This document shows positions 1-7,890 of a stretch of 64,000 nucleotides of DNA, piece after piece (position 1 is the first letter of the stretch; each line of letters starts with the position of its first letter). The notes below the pieces were generated by a model that worked only from the letters and a program-made list of their open reading frames with translations, was not told the origin of the DNA and made no database searches. The stretch lies in the NCBI RefSeq assembly GCF_027105095.1, contig NZ_CP114278.1, positions 3,056,168-3,120,167 of the forward strand. Reading direction: 5' to 3'. Source of the DNA: Brevundimonas vesicularis (GTDB taxonomy: Bacteria > Pseudomonadota > Alphaproteobacteria > Caulobacterales > Caulobacteraceae). The position numbers were made by a program, and so were the translations under genes.

Positions 1-143
1 CCTGCGCCCTCAAACGCGGCGATTACGCCGGCCGTGACGCCCTGATGGCCCGCCTCGAAGCGCTCGACGACCTGAAACCGGCCCCGCGATCAGACGAATT
101 AGACGAAATAGACGGTGTTTTTGTCCCCCGACCGCCGGACTGA
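1..143 (+). CDS. C-terminal end of an unidentified protein (cut by window edge)
   Basis: The frame that is open from base 3 ends in TGA at 141-143 and gives about 46 residues. The tail is acidic (a run of D and E) and ends in FVPRPPD. Codon use looks like that of the neighbouring real genes. The protein cannot be identified from this fragment; the rest lies outside the window. Confidence 0.5.
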   Translation, partial: CALKRGDYAGRDALMARLEALDDLKPAPRSDELDEIDGVFVPRPPD

Positions 144-305
144 CCGTCTCCTCCCCATCGCCTGCGATGGGGAGGGGGACCGCGCCCTTCGGGCGGGGTG
201 GAGGGGCTCTTGAGGCCTCACAGACGTCGATTTTGCAGAAGGACCCCCTCCGTCACGGCGCCAAGCGGCGCCGCGCCACCTCCCCGCTGCGCAGGGAGGA
301 GACGG
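144..305. repeat. Intergenic palindromic element
   Basis: The stretch between the first stop codon and the dsbA-like gene opens with CCGTCTCCTCC and closes with GGAGGAGACGG, which are inverted copies. Inside are further G/C-rich complementary arms (CCCTCC / GGAGGG) and short hairpins such as CGCCCTTCGGGCG. Mosaic palindromes of this kind recur between genes in Caulobacterales genomes. It could fold at the end of both converging transcripts and act as a bidirectional terminator. No open frame in it is convincing. Confidence 0.6.
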
Positions 306-306
306 C

Positions 307-972
307 CTAGACCTCCGACGCGATCTTGCGCAGCGCCTCTTCGAACACCTGCGCCGGCTGTCCGCCGCTGATCAGATATTTGCCCTCGACCACCACGGCC
401 GGGACCGAGGTGATGCCGCGTGCGCGCCACAGGTCTTCGGCCTGGCGCACGGCCTGGGCGTAGCGGCCCGAGGCCAGAACCTCGCCCGCCTCGGCCCGGT
501 CCAGCCCGGCCTTTTCGGCGGCGGTGGTCAGGACGCCGGCGTCGGTCAGGTTCTTGTTCTCGGTGAAGTGGGCGCTGAACAGCGCCTGTTTCAGGGCCTT
601 CTGCTTCTCCGGCGCCGTCTCGTGCGCCCAGTGCAGCAGCCGGTGGGCGTCGAAGGTGTTCCAGATGCGGCTGTCGTCGGTCATGCGCATGTCGAAGCCG
701 ACCTCGCCCGCCCGCTCGCGGATCATGGCGCGGTTGGCGGCGGACTGCTCAGGCGACGCGCCGTATTTGCGGCCGATGTGTTCGACGATGTTCTCGCCCT
801 CGGGCGCGATCTGTGGGTTCAGCTCGAACGGCTGAAAGGCGATGTCGGCGGCGATCCCCTCGTCCTTCAGCGCGTCCAGCGCCGTGTCCAGCCCGCCCAG
901 CCCCACCACGCACCAGGGGCAGACGACGTCGGAGATGAAGTCGATCTTCAGGGTCTTGAGCGGAGCGTTCAT
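307..972 (-). CDS. DsbA-family oxidoreductase (FrnE-like)
   Basis: This is a thioredoxin-fold protein of about 221 residues. The motif CPWC lies near residue 18, right after the first beta strand (IDFISDVVCPWC), and the cis-proline loop near the C-terminus reads TSVPAVVV. No signal peptide is visible, so like other FrnE/2-hydroxychromene isomerase-like members it probably acts in the cytoplasm on thiols or disulfides. The start at 972 (MNAPLK) was preferred to the longer frame from 1035, because AGAAGG lies upstream and the extra residues are not family-like. The DUF1206 gene lies upstream on the same strand. Confidence 0.85.
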   Translation of the reverse strand: MNAPLKTLKIDFISDVVCPWCVVGLGGLDTALDALKDEGIAADIAFQPFELNPQIAPEGENIVEHIGRKYGASPEQSAANRAMIRERAGEVGFDMRMTDDSRIWNTFDAHRLLHWAHETAPEKQKALKQALFSAHFTENKNLTDAGVLTTAAEKAGLDRAEAGEVLASGRYAQAVRQAEDLWRARGITSVPAVVVEGKYLISGGQPAQVFEEALRKIASEV

Positions 973-1038
973 GGCGCGGCCTTCTGGAACAGCGTGTGTT
1001 GCATAAGGATATGGCGACGCCGCGCCGCGCGACAAGTC

Positions 1039-1896
1039 TCAGCCCAGGCTCAAATCTCTCGGCGGGCGGATCCGGCGCCAGCGCGCCTCCACGAAGGCGA
1101 AGGCGCCGAAGGCCATCAGCCCCGCCGCCGTCAGCCCCAGGATCCACGATCCGCCCGGCTGGGCCTCCAGCGCATCCAAGGCCGCCGCCGTCGTCGTCAC
1201 CTCGCCCGAGCGCGCATGCAGCCCCGCCAGAACCACGAACACCCCCAGCGGCAGATAGGCGAACCCGCGCGCCGCATAGCCCGCCCGCGCCAGCGCCGTC
1301 GCCGTGCCGCAGAAGGCCTTGGGGCAGGCCAGGGCGTCGTCGAAATCGTCGCGGACAGCCCTGACGATATTGCCGACGCCGACGCCCAGCACCACCAGCC
1401 CGGCACCGATCAGCAGCACCTCGCCGAATGGCATCCCCAGCAGCATGGCAGCCTTCTCCTGATTCTCGGCCACGCTCTCGGCCTGGGCCGTCGAGGCGTT
1501 TGTCGCCTCGCCGAACTCGTCCAGATATTCGAACACCCCCAACGCCAGCACGCCGTAGAACAGGCCGCTGACCGCCTGGCCCGCGCGCGTGGCCCAGCCC
1601 TTCAGGTCGCTGCCCTCGTGATCCGCGTCGAACACCGCCTGCAACACCCGCCAGCCGACGAAGGCCCAAAGCCCCAGTCCCAGCAGCACCAGCCAGACCT
1701 TGCCGAACGGCTGCTCGGCCAGCCAGCCCGCCGCCCCGCTGGTCCCCACCGCATCGCCGATCCGGTCCGTCGCCGCCAGCAGGGTCAGCGCGCCGGCCGA
1801 CAGGTAAACGAAGCCCCGCGCCCCATAGCCGACCCGCGCCGCCCATTCGATCAGGGTCGCCAGCGGCGGCAGGCGAAGGGACTTGGCAGCGTTCAT
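1039..1896 (-). CDS. DUF1206 domain membrane protein
   Basis: The 285-residue protein is made of three repeats of about 80 residues, each with two hydrophobic helices, giving about six membrane spans. The repeats carry the family signature R-x-GY-x-ARGF (ARVGYGARGFVYL near residue 20, ARAGYAARGFAYL near 205). DUF1206 proteins are integral inner-membrane proteins without an established function. The gene ends 66 bases before the dsbA-like start and may be cotranscribed with it. The short divergent region to the right carries one of two matching palindromes described at 1966. Confidence 0.85.
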   Translation of the reverse strand: MNAAKSLRLPPLATLIEWAARVGYGARGFVYLSAGALTLLAATDRIGDAVGTSGAAGWLAEQPFGKVWLVLLGLGLWAFVGWRVLQAVFDADHEGSDLKGWATRAGQAVSGLFYGVLALGVFEYLDEFGEATNASTAQAESVAENQEKAAMLLGMPFGEVLLIGAGLVVLGVGVGNIVRAVRDDFDDALACPKAFCGTATALARAGYAARGFAYLPLGVFVVLAGLHARSGEVTTTAAALDALEAQPGGSWILGLTAAGLMAFGAFAFVEARWRRIRPPRDLSLG

Positions 1897-1965
1897 GAGG
1901 CGTCTCTCGGCGGCGTCAGGACGCCCTCAACGCTGTGACGACGACAAAGGCTCCGCTTCACCCTG

Positions 1966-1980
1966 TGTCGACATCCGACA
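1966..1980. promoter_or_regulatory. Palindrome TGTCGA-N3-CCGACA, possible Crp/Fnr-family operator (site 1)
   Basis: An imperfect inverted repeat lies between the divergent DUF1206 gene and the small ORF at 2032. Both it and a second copy at 2303 sit in a longer shared context (CTGTG before the half-site, GACGCC after it). A second copy just upstream of a Crp/Fnr-type regulator suggests both are targets of that regulator. This is inference from position and symmetry. Confidence 0.45.
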
Positions 1981-2031
1981 GACGCCCGCAGGCGTATGCC
2001 GTTAAGGTTCGCGTCCTTGGGAGGCGTTCAG

Positions 2032-2214
2032 TTGAACATCTACGAGTTTCACTTCTTCGACGAGGCGGATCGCCGCCCCCTTCTCGACTTCTTCGACGGG
2101 GCCGACGACGCATCGGCGTTGGAGGCGGCGAGGACGCAGCTCTCGCATCACGCCTCCTGCGCGGGGGTGGAGGTTCTGGAGGCCGGCCGTCTGGTCGGGC
2201 GCGTCACCCGCTGA
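2032..2214 (+). CDS. Small conserved-looking protein of unknown function
   Basis: The frame encodes about 60 residues beginning NIYEFHFFDEADRRP. A TTG start at 2032 is chosen because GGGAGG lies at 2019-2024 at good spacing; an in-frame ATG at 1996 has no such site. The layout (aromatic beta strand, acidic loop, an alanine-rich helix with two cysteines nearby, a final short strand) recalls the small DUF6894-type alphaproteobacterial proteins, but this is a weak resemblance. It lies between the two palindromes and upstream of the Crp/Fnr regulator. Confidence 0.5.
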   Translation: MNIYEFHFFDEADRRPLLDFFDGADDASALEAARTQLSHHASCAGVEVLEAGRLVGRVTR

Positions 2215-2302
2215 ACCTCGTTGGCGCTCTGCTCGCTGGCGTACACAGCGCAGTAAAGACACGACTTTTCCCCAGCAAGCCGTGTGATATATAGCAACGC
2301 TG

Positions 2303-2317
2303 TGTCGAGTTTCGACA
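2303..2317. promoter_or_regulatory. Perfect palindrome TGTCGA-N3-TCGACA, possible autoregulatory operator (site 2)
   Basis: The two 6-base arms are exact inverted copies with a 3-base centre, 23 bases upstream of the regulator's start codon at 2340. A TATATA box lies just before it (about 2288-2293), so a bound protein would sit at or just after the transcription start and repress. Site 1 at 1966 has the same arms except one base. Function is inferred. Confidence 0.5.
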
Positions 2318-2339
2318 GACGCCGCGATCAGATCGCCTT

Positions 2340-3038
2340 ATGCGCGAACTCATGAACCGCCTTTCGTCCGGTAACCGATTGATCCAAGGGATGAACCCTG
2401 ACGATCGAGACGCCCTGCTCGCCATCGCCACAGCGATGGAATTCGCGCCCGGCCACGTGTTCAGCGAGCCTGACGACGCCATCGAACACCTGCATTTCAT
2501 CGACAGCGGCTTCTGCTCCTCGGTGGCGGTTCTGGAAGACGGCCGGACGGTGGAGACCGTGATGATCGGCCGCGAGGGCGTGCTGGGCGTCGTCGCTTCG
2601 GTCGTGCCGCAACAAGCCCATACCCGCAGTGTGGCCCAGGTCGCCGGGACGGCGCGCCGGGTGGACGCCGCCAAGTTCCGCGCCCTGTCGGCGCAACGGC
2701 CGGGCGTTCGCGACGCCGTCGCCGACTACATGGCGCGGCTTCAGGGCGAGTTGGAGCAGTCGGCCGCCTGCAACGCCCTGCACCACGCCGGGCAGCGGTT
2801 CGCCAAATGGCTGCTGCGATGCCACGACAGGGTCGAGGGCGACACCCTGAATCTGACGCAGGAGTATCTGGCCTCCATGCTGGGCTCCCAGCGGACGACG
2901 GTGAACGAGGCGGCGCAGGGGCTTCAGAAGGCGGGGGCCATCGCCTATTCGCGCGGCCGGATAACCGTGCTGGATCGCGCCGCCTTGGAACGCGCAGCCT
3001 GCGAATGCTACCGCCGGGGCGGAGACCGGCAGCCCTAG
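2340..3038 (+). CDS. Crp/Fnr-family transcriptional regulator
   Basis: The 232-residue protein has an N-terminal cyclic-nucleotide-type beta barrel (about residues 20-130) and a C-terminal winged helix (about 150-220) with the recognition helix in LTQEYLASMLGSQRTTVNEA. There is no cysteine cluster at the N-terminus as in Fnr, so an iron-sulfur oxygen sensor is unlikely; the ligand is unknown. Paralogues of this type are common in Caulobacterales. A perfect palindrome 23 bases upstream suggests autoregulation. Its last bases overlap the end of the convergent sensor kinase gene. Confidence 0.85.
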   Translation: MRELMNRLSSGNRLIQGMNPDDRDALLAIATAMEFAPGHVFSEPDDAIEHLHFIDSGFCSSVAVLEDGRTVETVMIGREGVLGVVASVVPQQAHTRSVAQVAGTARRVDAAKFRALSAQRPGVRDAVADYMARLQGELEQSAACNALHHAGQRFAKWLLRCHDRVEGDTLNLTQEYLASMLGSQRTTVNEAAQGLQKAGAIAYSRGRITVLDRAALERAACECYRRGGDRQP

Positions 3039-4492
3039 TCGACCTGGGCGGCCGGCAGTTCGAGCACCGCCTTCAGCCCGCCCATGTCGCTGTCCGACAG
3101 CATCAGCCGCCCGCCGTAGGCGCGCGTCAGGTCGTCCACGATCGACAGGCCCAGACCCGAACCCGGCGCGCTCTCGTCAAGCCGCGCGCCGCGCTGCATG
3201 ACCGTGTCGCGCTGATCCGCCGGCAGGCCCGCCCCGTCGTCTTCGACCACCAGGATCATCTGGCCCAGGCCGCTGCCGCCCGCCGAGACGCGCACCCGGC
3301 GCCGGGAGAACTTGGCGGCGTTCTCGATCAGATTGCCCAGGATTTCCTGCAAATCCTGACGCTCGCCCAGGAAGGACAGGCTGTCGGGCGCGCGCCAGTC
3401 GATCTCGACGTTCTTGTCGCGGAACACCTGTTCGATCATCACCGCCAGCTCGTCCAGCACCTCGGCGACGGGCGTCGTCTCGCCCAGACCGTGGGCGGCG
3501 CGGGCGGCGGCGCGGGCGCGGCGCAGGTGGTGATCGACCTGGCCCTGCATGATCCTGGTCTGGCGCCGCACCAGCTCAGGCAGATCGCCCTCGCTCGTCC
3601 CCGCCTCCGCCAGCATGACGGAGATCGGCGTCTTCAACGCATGGGCCAGGTTGCCGACGTGGGTGCGCTGGCGATCCACGACCTCCTGATTGTGATCCAG
3701 CAGGCGGTTCACCTGCTCGGCCAAAGGCTGGATTTCCTGGGGGTATGAGCGGCCGATCCGCGCCGACCTGCCCTTGCGCACATCCGCGATCTCGTCGCGC
3801 AGGTCGAAGAGGGGGCGCAGGCCGATGCGCACCTGAATGAAGACCGCCGATACGAGTCCGAGCCCCAAGATCAGGAAAGCGATCCAGGTTACGCGGGCGA
3901 ACTGGCGCGTGTCCGCGTCGACGTCGGAGCGATCCAGCGCGGCGATGAAGATGACCGGATGTTCGTGCCGGGGGATCGACTTCATACTGGCGGCGACGCG
4001 CAGCGGCTCGCGCGTCTCGGCGTCGTCCTTGGGGCCGGTGGTGTTGAAGGTGATGACGTCGCCAAAGGCCGCATCCAGGCGCGCGGGCAGGTCGGCGGGA
4101 AGGGCGAGGTCATAGCTCCACAGCGAGTTGGAGCGGGCGAGATTGACCAGCCGACCGTTGGGGCGAACCTCCATGATCTGCCAGTATTTGCCCGACAGCA
4201 GGCGCAAGGTTCGGGCGTCCTGGATCTGCGGAATGGCTTCGCCTTGCGGCGTGCGACTGGCGCTGACCACGATCTCGTCGATCGTCTCGTTCAGCATGGC
4301 GCCCAGACGCCGCAGGGCGGATTCCTGAAAGGCCTGGGTCAGCACCAGCGCTGAAATGACCAGAGCGACCACGATCCAGGCCGAGGCCAGCCAGATCAGC
4401 CGACGGGTCAGGGAGCGACCGGGGCGACCGAACCAGCGGCCCCAGTCGTGGAGCCCGCCGGCGTTGGGTTTCGAAGCCGTCGCCTCGGTCAC
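3035..4492 (-). CDS. Sensor histidine kinase (FeuQ/PhoQ-like)
   Basis: This is a 485-residue inner-membrane kinase. Two membrane helices (about residues 33-55 and 203-223) flank a periplasmic sensor domain. They are followed by a HAMP-like linker, the H-box with His284 in NLAHALKTPI, and an ATPase domain with the N-box (LIENAAKFS) and G-boxes (DDGAGL, GSGLGLSI). The H-box NLAHALKTP is typical of the PhoQ/FeuQ group. The start codon overlaps the stop of the response regulator gene by four bases, so the two are translationally coupled. The signal is not evident from sequence. Confidence 0.9.
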   Translation of the reverse strand: MTEATASKPNAGGLHDWGRWFGRPGRSLTRRLIWLASAWIVVALVISALVLTQAFQESALRRLGAMLNETIDEIVVSASRTPQGEAIPQIQDARTLRLLSGKYWQIMEVRPNGRLVNLARSNSLWSYDLALPADLPARLDAAFGDVITFNTTGPKDDAETREPLRVAASMKSIPRHEHPVIFIAALDRSDVDADTRQFARVTWIAFLILGLGLVSAVFIQVRIGLRPLFDLRDEIADVRKGRSARIGRSYPQEIQPLAEQVNRLLDHNQEVVDRQRTHVGNLAHALKTPISVMLAEAGTSEGDLPELVRRQTRIMQGQVDHHLRRARAAARAAHGLGETTPVAEVLDELAVMIEQVFRDKNVEIDWRAPDSLSFLGERQDLQEILGNLIENAAKFSRRRVRVSAGGSGLGQMILVVEDDGAGLPADQRDTVMQRGARLDESAPGSGLGLSIVDDLTRAYGGRLMLSDSDMGGLKAVLELPAAQVD

Positions 4493-5169
4493 GCCGGGTC
4501 GGATTCGCCCGCCAGCGGCGTCAGCCGATAGCCGAGGCCGCGCACGGTCTCGATGCGGTCCGATCCGACCTTCTTGCGCACCCGGCCGATGAAGACCTCG
4601 ATGGTGTTGGAATCACGGTCGAAGTCTTGGTCGTAGAGGTGTTCGACCAGTTCGGTGCGGCTGATGACGCGGCCCTGGTGCATCATCATGTAGTGCAGCA
4701 GCCGGTATTCCAGCGAGGTCAGGCGCAGGGGCTCGCCATTGACGCTGGCCCGCGCCGCGCGAGGATCAAGCCGCAAGCCGCCGCACGACAGGGTCGCAGA
4801 GGCGATGCCCGCCGAACGGCGCAGCAGCGCCCTCAGGCGCGCCAGCAGCTCTTCGGTATGGAAGGGCTTGGTCAGATAGTCGTCGGCGCCGGCGTCGAAG
4901 CCCGCCACCTTGTCCGACCAGGCGCCGCGCGCCGTCAGGATCAGGACCGGCGTCGTCTTGCCCTCGCGCCGCCAGCGCTCCAGCACCGACACGCCGTCGA
5001 TCTTGGGCAGACCCAAGTCCAGGACGATGACGTCATAGGGTTCGTTCTCGCCCAGATAATGGGCTTCTTCGCCGTCCGGTGCATGGTCCACGGCATAGCC
5101 CGCGTCGCCCAGCGCCGCCTTAAGCTGACGCGACAGATCCGCGTCGTCCTCGACCAGAAGCACCCGCAT
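4489..5169 (-). CDS. OmpR/PhoB-family response regulator (FeuP/PhoP-like)
   Basis: The 226-residue protein has a receiver domain with the acidic pocket EDD at 8-10, phospho-acceptor Asp51 and the KPF lysine motif, then a winged-helix DNA-binding domain ending in DRIETVRGLGYRLT. It is the partner of the downstream kinase, which it overlaps by four bases. Its own start overlaps the stop of the upstream secreted-protein gene (ATGA), so the three genes form one operon. Similarity to rhizobial FeuP and enteric PhoP is by motif only. Confidence 0.9.
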   Translation of the reverse strand: MRVLLVEDDADLSRQLKAALGDAGYAVDHAPDGEEAHYLGENEPYDVIVLDLGLPKIDGVSVLERWRREGKTTPVLILTARGAWSDKVAGFDAGADDYLTKPFHTEELLARLRALLRRSAGIASATLSCGGLRLDPRAARASVNGEPLRLTSLEYRLLHYMMMHQGRVISRTELVEHLYDQDFDRDSNTIEVFIGRVRKKVGSDRIETVRGLGYRLTPLAGESDPA

Positions 5170-5504
5170 CAGTTCGGCCTGCGACGTTGATTGTTGTTGT
5201 CTGGACGCGCCTGTCCGGTCTGGCCGTCAACCACCACCTCGCGCACGCGTCCGTCGCGTTCGACCAGGACGGAATAGTTGCCGTCGCGGCGCGGTTGGGT
5301 GTCGATGGGACGACCGCCGCCGGCCTCGCCGCCACGACGACGGGCTTCGTCGGGACTGACGCGCGGACCACGGTCCTGCGAGCGCTGATCCTGGTCGCGC
5401 GACTGGGCCTGCGCCGACGTCGTCATGACGGGCGCAAAAGCCAGACCGAGAGCCAGAGCCAGGGCCGGAGGGGCGATCAGGAGAGGGGCGGGTTTACGAA
5501 ACAT
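5169..5504 (-). CDS. Secreted PepSY-like small protein, first gene of the two-component operon
   Basis: The product is about 111 residues with a clear signal peptide ending in SAQAQ. A polar Q/R/D-rich stretch follows, then a beta element NYSVLVERDGRVREVVVDG like half of a PepSY domain, and a disordered tail. The start at 5504 gives a standard signal peptide; an in-frame start at 5528 would add eight residues. The stop overlaps the response-regulator start. Small periplasmic PepSY-type proteins next to PhoPQ-like systems often modulate the sensor, so a feedback role is plausible but inferred. Confidence 0.65.
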   Translation of the reverse strand: MFRKPAPLLIAPPALALALGLAFAPVMTTSAQAQSRDQDQRSQDRGPRVSPDEARRRGGEAGGGRPIDTQPRRDGNYSVLVERDGRVREVVVDGQTGQARPDNNNQRRRPN

Positions 5505-5731
5505 GGCGACCGATCTAGTCCCGATCATCTGAACGGGCGCTGAATACGTCGTATAGTTTAAAGCGAACGCTGCTCCAAACCGGAGACCAGATCAAAAGAC
5601 GGCGGCGTGACGTCTTTTCATCCAGATGAACCGAACCTGATCGATCCTGTTCAGAACCGGCTCAGTCGCCGGGTGCTCAAATCGCCTCATCGCTGGTCAC
5701 CCCGACCGGCACAACATTTGAGGAGATCGCC

Positions 5732-6097
5732 ATGCGCAAGCTCATCGTCCCCGCCATCGCCCTGGCCGCCGCCTCGGTCGCCGCGCCGTCCTTCGCTCAA
5801 TCCTATCACCACCGCCCGGCCCCGCCCCATCACGCTAGTTATGGCTCGTGGCAGTCGATCAACGCCCGCCAGGCCAACCTGGACCGCCGCATCGACCAGG
5901 GCTACCGCAATGGCCAGCTAAGCCGCCGAGAGGCTATCCGCCTGCGCAGCGAGTTCGACAGCCTGCTGCGCCTGGAAGCCAACTACCGCCGCGGCGGCCT
6001 GACCGCCTGGGAACGCCAGGACCTGGACCGTCGCTTCGACCGCCTCTCGGTCCAGATCCGCTACGAACGCCGCGATCACGACAATCGTCGCGGCTGA
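5732..6097 (+). CDS. Secreted small protein of unknown function
   Basis: The 121-residue product has a signal peptide (MRKLIVPAIALAAASVAAPSF, cleaved near FAQ), then a His/Pro-rich linker and a charged helical region with repeated R-L and RRxxR patterns (INARQANLDRRIDQGYRNG, LRLEANYRR). It looks like one of the small periplasmic helical proteins common in Caulobacterales. AGGAG lies upstream of the start and a strong hairpin follows the stop. The gene is divergent from the FeuPQ-like operon. Confidence 0.75.
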   Translation: MRKLIVPAIALAAASVAAPSFAQSYHHRPAPPHHASYGSWQSINARQANLDRRIDQGYRNGQLSRREAIRLRSEFDSLLRLEANYRRGGLTAWERQDLDRRFDRLSVQIRYERRDHDNRRG

Positions 6098-6114
6098 GCC
6101 TTGAGTAAAACGAT

Positions 6115-6146
6115 GAGAGGCGCGGTCGAAAGGCCGCGCCTCTCTT
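6115..6146 (+). terminator. Rho-independent terminator after the secreted-protein gene
   Basis: An 11-base stem, GAGAGGCGCGG pairing with CCGCGCCTCTC around an 8-base loop, is followed by TTCC. It begins 18 bases after the stop codon of the gene ending at 6097. Confidence 0.8.
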
Positions 6147-6199
6147 CCGTTCCAGCCTCAGTTGTCGACCGTCGGACCGATGACATCACACGGCGAAGA

Positions 6200-6276
6200 T
6201 GGCGACCCCGGCAGGACTCCAACCTGCGACCTCGGCTTTAGGAAAGCCTTGCTCTATGCAGCTGAGCTACGGGGCC
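6200..6276 (-). tRNA. tRNA-Arg (anticodon CCT)
   Basis: On the minus strand, the acceptor arm GGCCCCG pairs with CGGGGTC. The D arm reads AGCTCAGCTGCATAGAGC, the anticodon loop TTCCTAA gives CCT, and the T arm is GCAGG-TTGGAGT-CCTGC. The terminal CCA is encoded. The first pair of the anticodon stem is an A-G mismatch, which is tolerated. It reads the rare AGG arginine codon. Confidence 0.93.
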
Positions 6277-6472
6277 ACGCAGGACGCCGTAGCGGGTCGG
6301 GGCGGCGGGGGGAAGTCGGGGCGGCGAAAAAGTGGGGCGCGTCTTGGCAAGGCGTTTGTGGTTAAGGGGCCTTAACCTACCAGATATCGCGGTGAACAAA
6401 GGACGAAACGGGCGATGTCAGCGATTCGGTCCTGATTCGTTTCGCCCTTGTTCCGCGTGAACGGAACGGCCG

Positions 6473-6952
6473 TTAACCGACGGGCGGGACGTGGGCGATC
6501 AGGGCGCGCAGGCCCTCCAGAAGGCGGTCGGAATCTGAGCTGGCCTGACCCTGGGCGGCCAGGGTCAACCGAAGCGCGCGCACGTGGACCTCGACCGACG
6601 GCCACGACCATGCGCCGGCGTCCTGCATCCGGTCGGCGATCTCGCAGAGGCTGAAGGCGGCCTCGAAGAAGGTCGGCACATCCAGATAGCCGGCCATGTC
6701 GACCATGGCGGAGGCCAAGGCGTAGATCTGGACCGGAGCATCGTCGGAACGCGTAGCGCATAGGGCCGCGATGGCGTCGACGTTGGCCGCCAATAGGGCG
6801 AAGACGTTGTCGCGCTGTTCGTCCAGCGCCTGGTTGGCGCGAGACTCGGCCTCGACGATCAGACGACCGCCCGGACGCGCCATCTGGCGCTGGAGCGAGG
6901 TGTGGACTCGGCGGATCTTGGCCGGCTTGGGCGCGGCGGCGGACCCGGTCAC
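6473..6952 (-). CDS. cheE: Chemotaxis protein CheE
   Basis: The 159-residue soluble, largely helical protein is the last gene of the che operon. It has no transmembrane segment or known catalytic motif. Identification rests on its place after the third cheY and on the match with the C. crescentus che operon, whose last gene is cheE; its biochemical role is not established there. Its start overlaps the cheY3 stop by four bases. The region from 6277 to 6472 downstream has no gene, only a near-palindrome GTTAAGGGGCCTTAAC at 6361-6376. Confidence 0.75.
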   Translation of the reverse strand: MTGSAAAPKPAKIRRVHTSLQRQMARPGGRLIVEAESRANQALDEQRDNVFALLAANVDAIAALCATRSDDAPVQIYALASAMVDMAGYLDVPTFFEAAFSLCEIADRMQDAGAWSWPSVEVHVRALRLTLAAQGQASSDSDRLLEGLRALIAHVPPVG

Positions 6953-7539
6953 AGGCTGACCTTCATCGGCTTCAACAGCATGTCGATCTCGTCCTGGTCC
7001 ATGTTTTCCTCCACCGCCTCGCCCAGGTCGCCGGACAGATCGCTTTCGCGACGACCATCGGTGCCGGGCGGCGGGCCGTAGTTGTGCACCCGGCGGTCGG
7101 GGCCGATGTAGTGTTCGGTCTCGACGAAATCCCGGTCCTCGCCGCCCAACCAGATGATCCGCTTGAGCAGCAGCGAGGGCGACAGGGGCTTGGCGACGAT
7201 AAAGCTGGCGCCGCAGTCGCGGCCCTGATGGACCTTGGCCTGGGAGGCGTGACCCAGGATCATGATGACGGGCACATAGCGAGTCGGCGCAGGCGCGTCG
7301 CGCCGCAGCCAGCGGACGAAGTCATAACCGTCCATGTCCGGCATGATGCAGTCGATCAGGATCAGATCGACTGAACGCCGCGCCAGCAGCTCGACCGCCG
7401 CCTGGGCCGAGGTGCACTTGATCTGCTCCTTGCAACCGAAGCCCTGAACGATGGAGGCCAGCATATCCAGCGACGTGGGCTGGTCGTCGATCAGAAGGAC
7501 CGTCGTGTGCGCCAGGTTGACCCGATCGCTCTTGGCCAT
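6949..7539 (-). CDS. CheY-like receiver protein with C-terminal extension (third che receiver)
   Basis: This is a 196-residue protein. Residues 10-135 form a receiver domain with the DD acidic pair at 18-19, phospho-acceptor Asp63 (LILIDCIMPDMDG) and the KPLS lysine motif. The remaining 60 residues are a charged tail (HYIGPDRRVHNYGPPPGTDGRR) with no output domain. In C. crescentus the same position holds CheYIII; some Caulobacter CheY-like (Cle) proteins bind c-di-GMP through an arginine-rich segment, and the tail here has several arginines, so the same should be considered. It is coupled to cheE by a four-base overlap. Confidence 0.8.
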   Translation of the reverse strand: MAKSDRVNLAHTTVLLIDDQPTSLDMLASIVQGFGCKEQIKCTSAQAAVELLARRSVDLILIDCIMPDMDGYDFVRWLRRDAPAPTRYVPVIMILGHASQAKVHQGRDCGASFIVAKPLSPSLLLKRIIWLGGEDRDFVETEHYIGPDRRVHNYGPPPGTDGRRESDLSGDLGEAVEENMDQDEIDMLLKPMKVSL

Positions 7540-7543
7540 GACG

Positions 7544-7888
7544 TCAGAACAGCATCAGGTCGCCGGCGTCGGCGGTCGCTGCCTGCCGCTGCTCGCCGGC
7601 GGCGGGGCGCAGGCGGCCGGCCATGTCGGCCAGCGACAGACGGCTGACGGCCTCGGACGGGCTGGCGCCGCCGCCCAACATGCGCAGGACGCCGGACAGG
7701 GCTTCGAGACGTTGGGTCAGGGCGTCCAGAGCCTGGGCCTGGGTCAGGGCGTTTGGACGTTCCTCCGGCGGGGCGCGGCGGACCAGATCGCTGACCAGGG
7801 CCTCGATCCCGTCGATGCCTTCGCGCACCATCATCAGCTCATCAGCGACCGCGGCCAGCAGATCGGCGTGTTCGGGAGGGGCGCTCAT
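7544..7888 (-). CDS. cheU: Chemotaxis protein CheU
   Basis: The 114-residue, mostly helical cytoplasmic protein has no recognisable catalytic motif. It is named from its place between cheD and cheYIII, as in the C. crescentus che operon. The long heptad-like leucine/alanine pattern (TQAQALDALTQRLEALSGVL) suggests a coiled coil. The gaps to its neighbours are 2 and 4 bases, consistent with one transcript. Its molecular role is unknown. Confidence 0.7.
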   Translation of the reverse strand: MSAPPEHADLLAAVADELMMVREGIDGIEALVSDLVRRAPPEERPNALTQAQALDALTQRLEALSGVLRMLGGGASPSEAVSRLSLADMAGRLRPAAGEQRQAATADAGDLMLF

Positions 7889-7890
7889 TG

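Noticed and set aside
749..1846. Long minus-strand frame of 365 residues across the dsbA and DUF1206 genes
   Set aside because: It is Arg/Gly-rich text from a shifted frame over two well-supported genes; no domain or start site.
6361..6376. TTAA-N6-TTAA as CtrA box downstream of cheE
   Set aside because: The spacing is six instead of seven and it lies downstream of both neighbouring genes.
6372..6761. Minus-strand frame overlapping cheE
   Set aside because: It is a shadow of cheE in another frame; the cheE frame is coupled to cheYIII and has normal composition.
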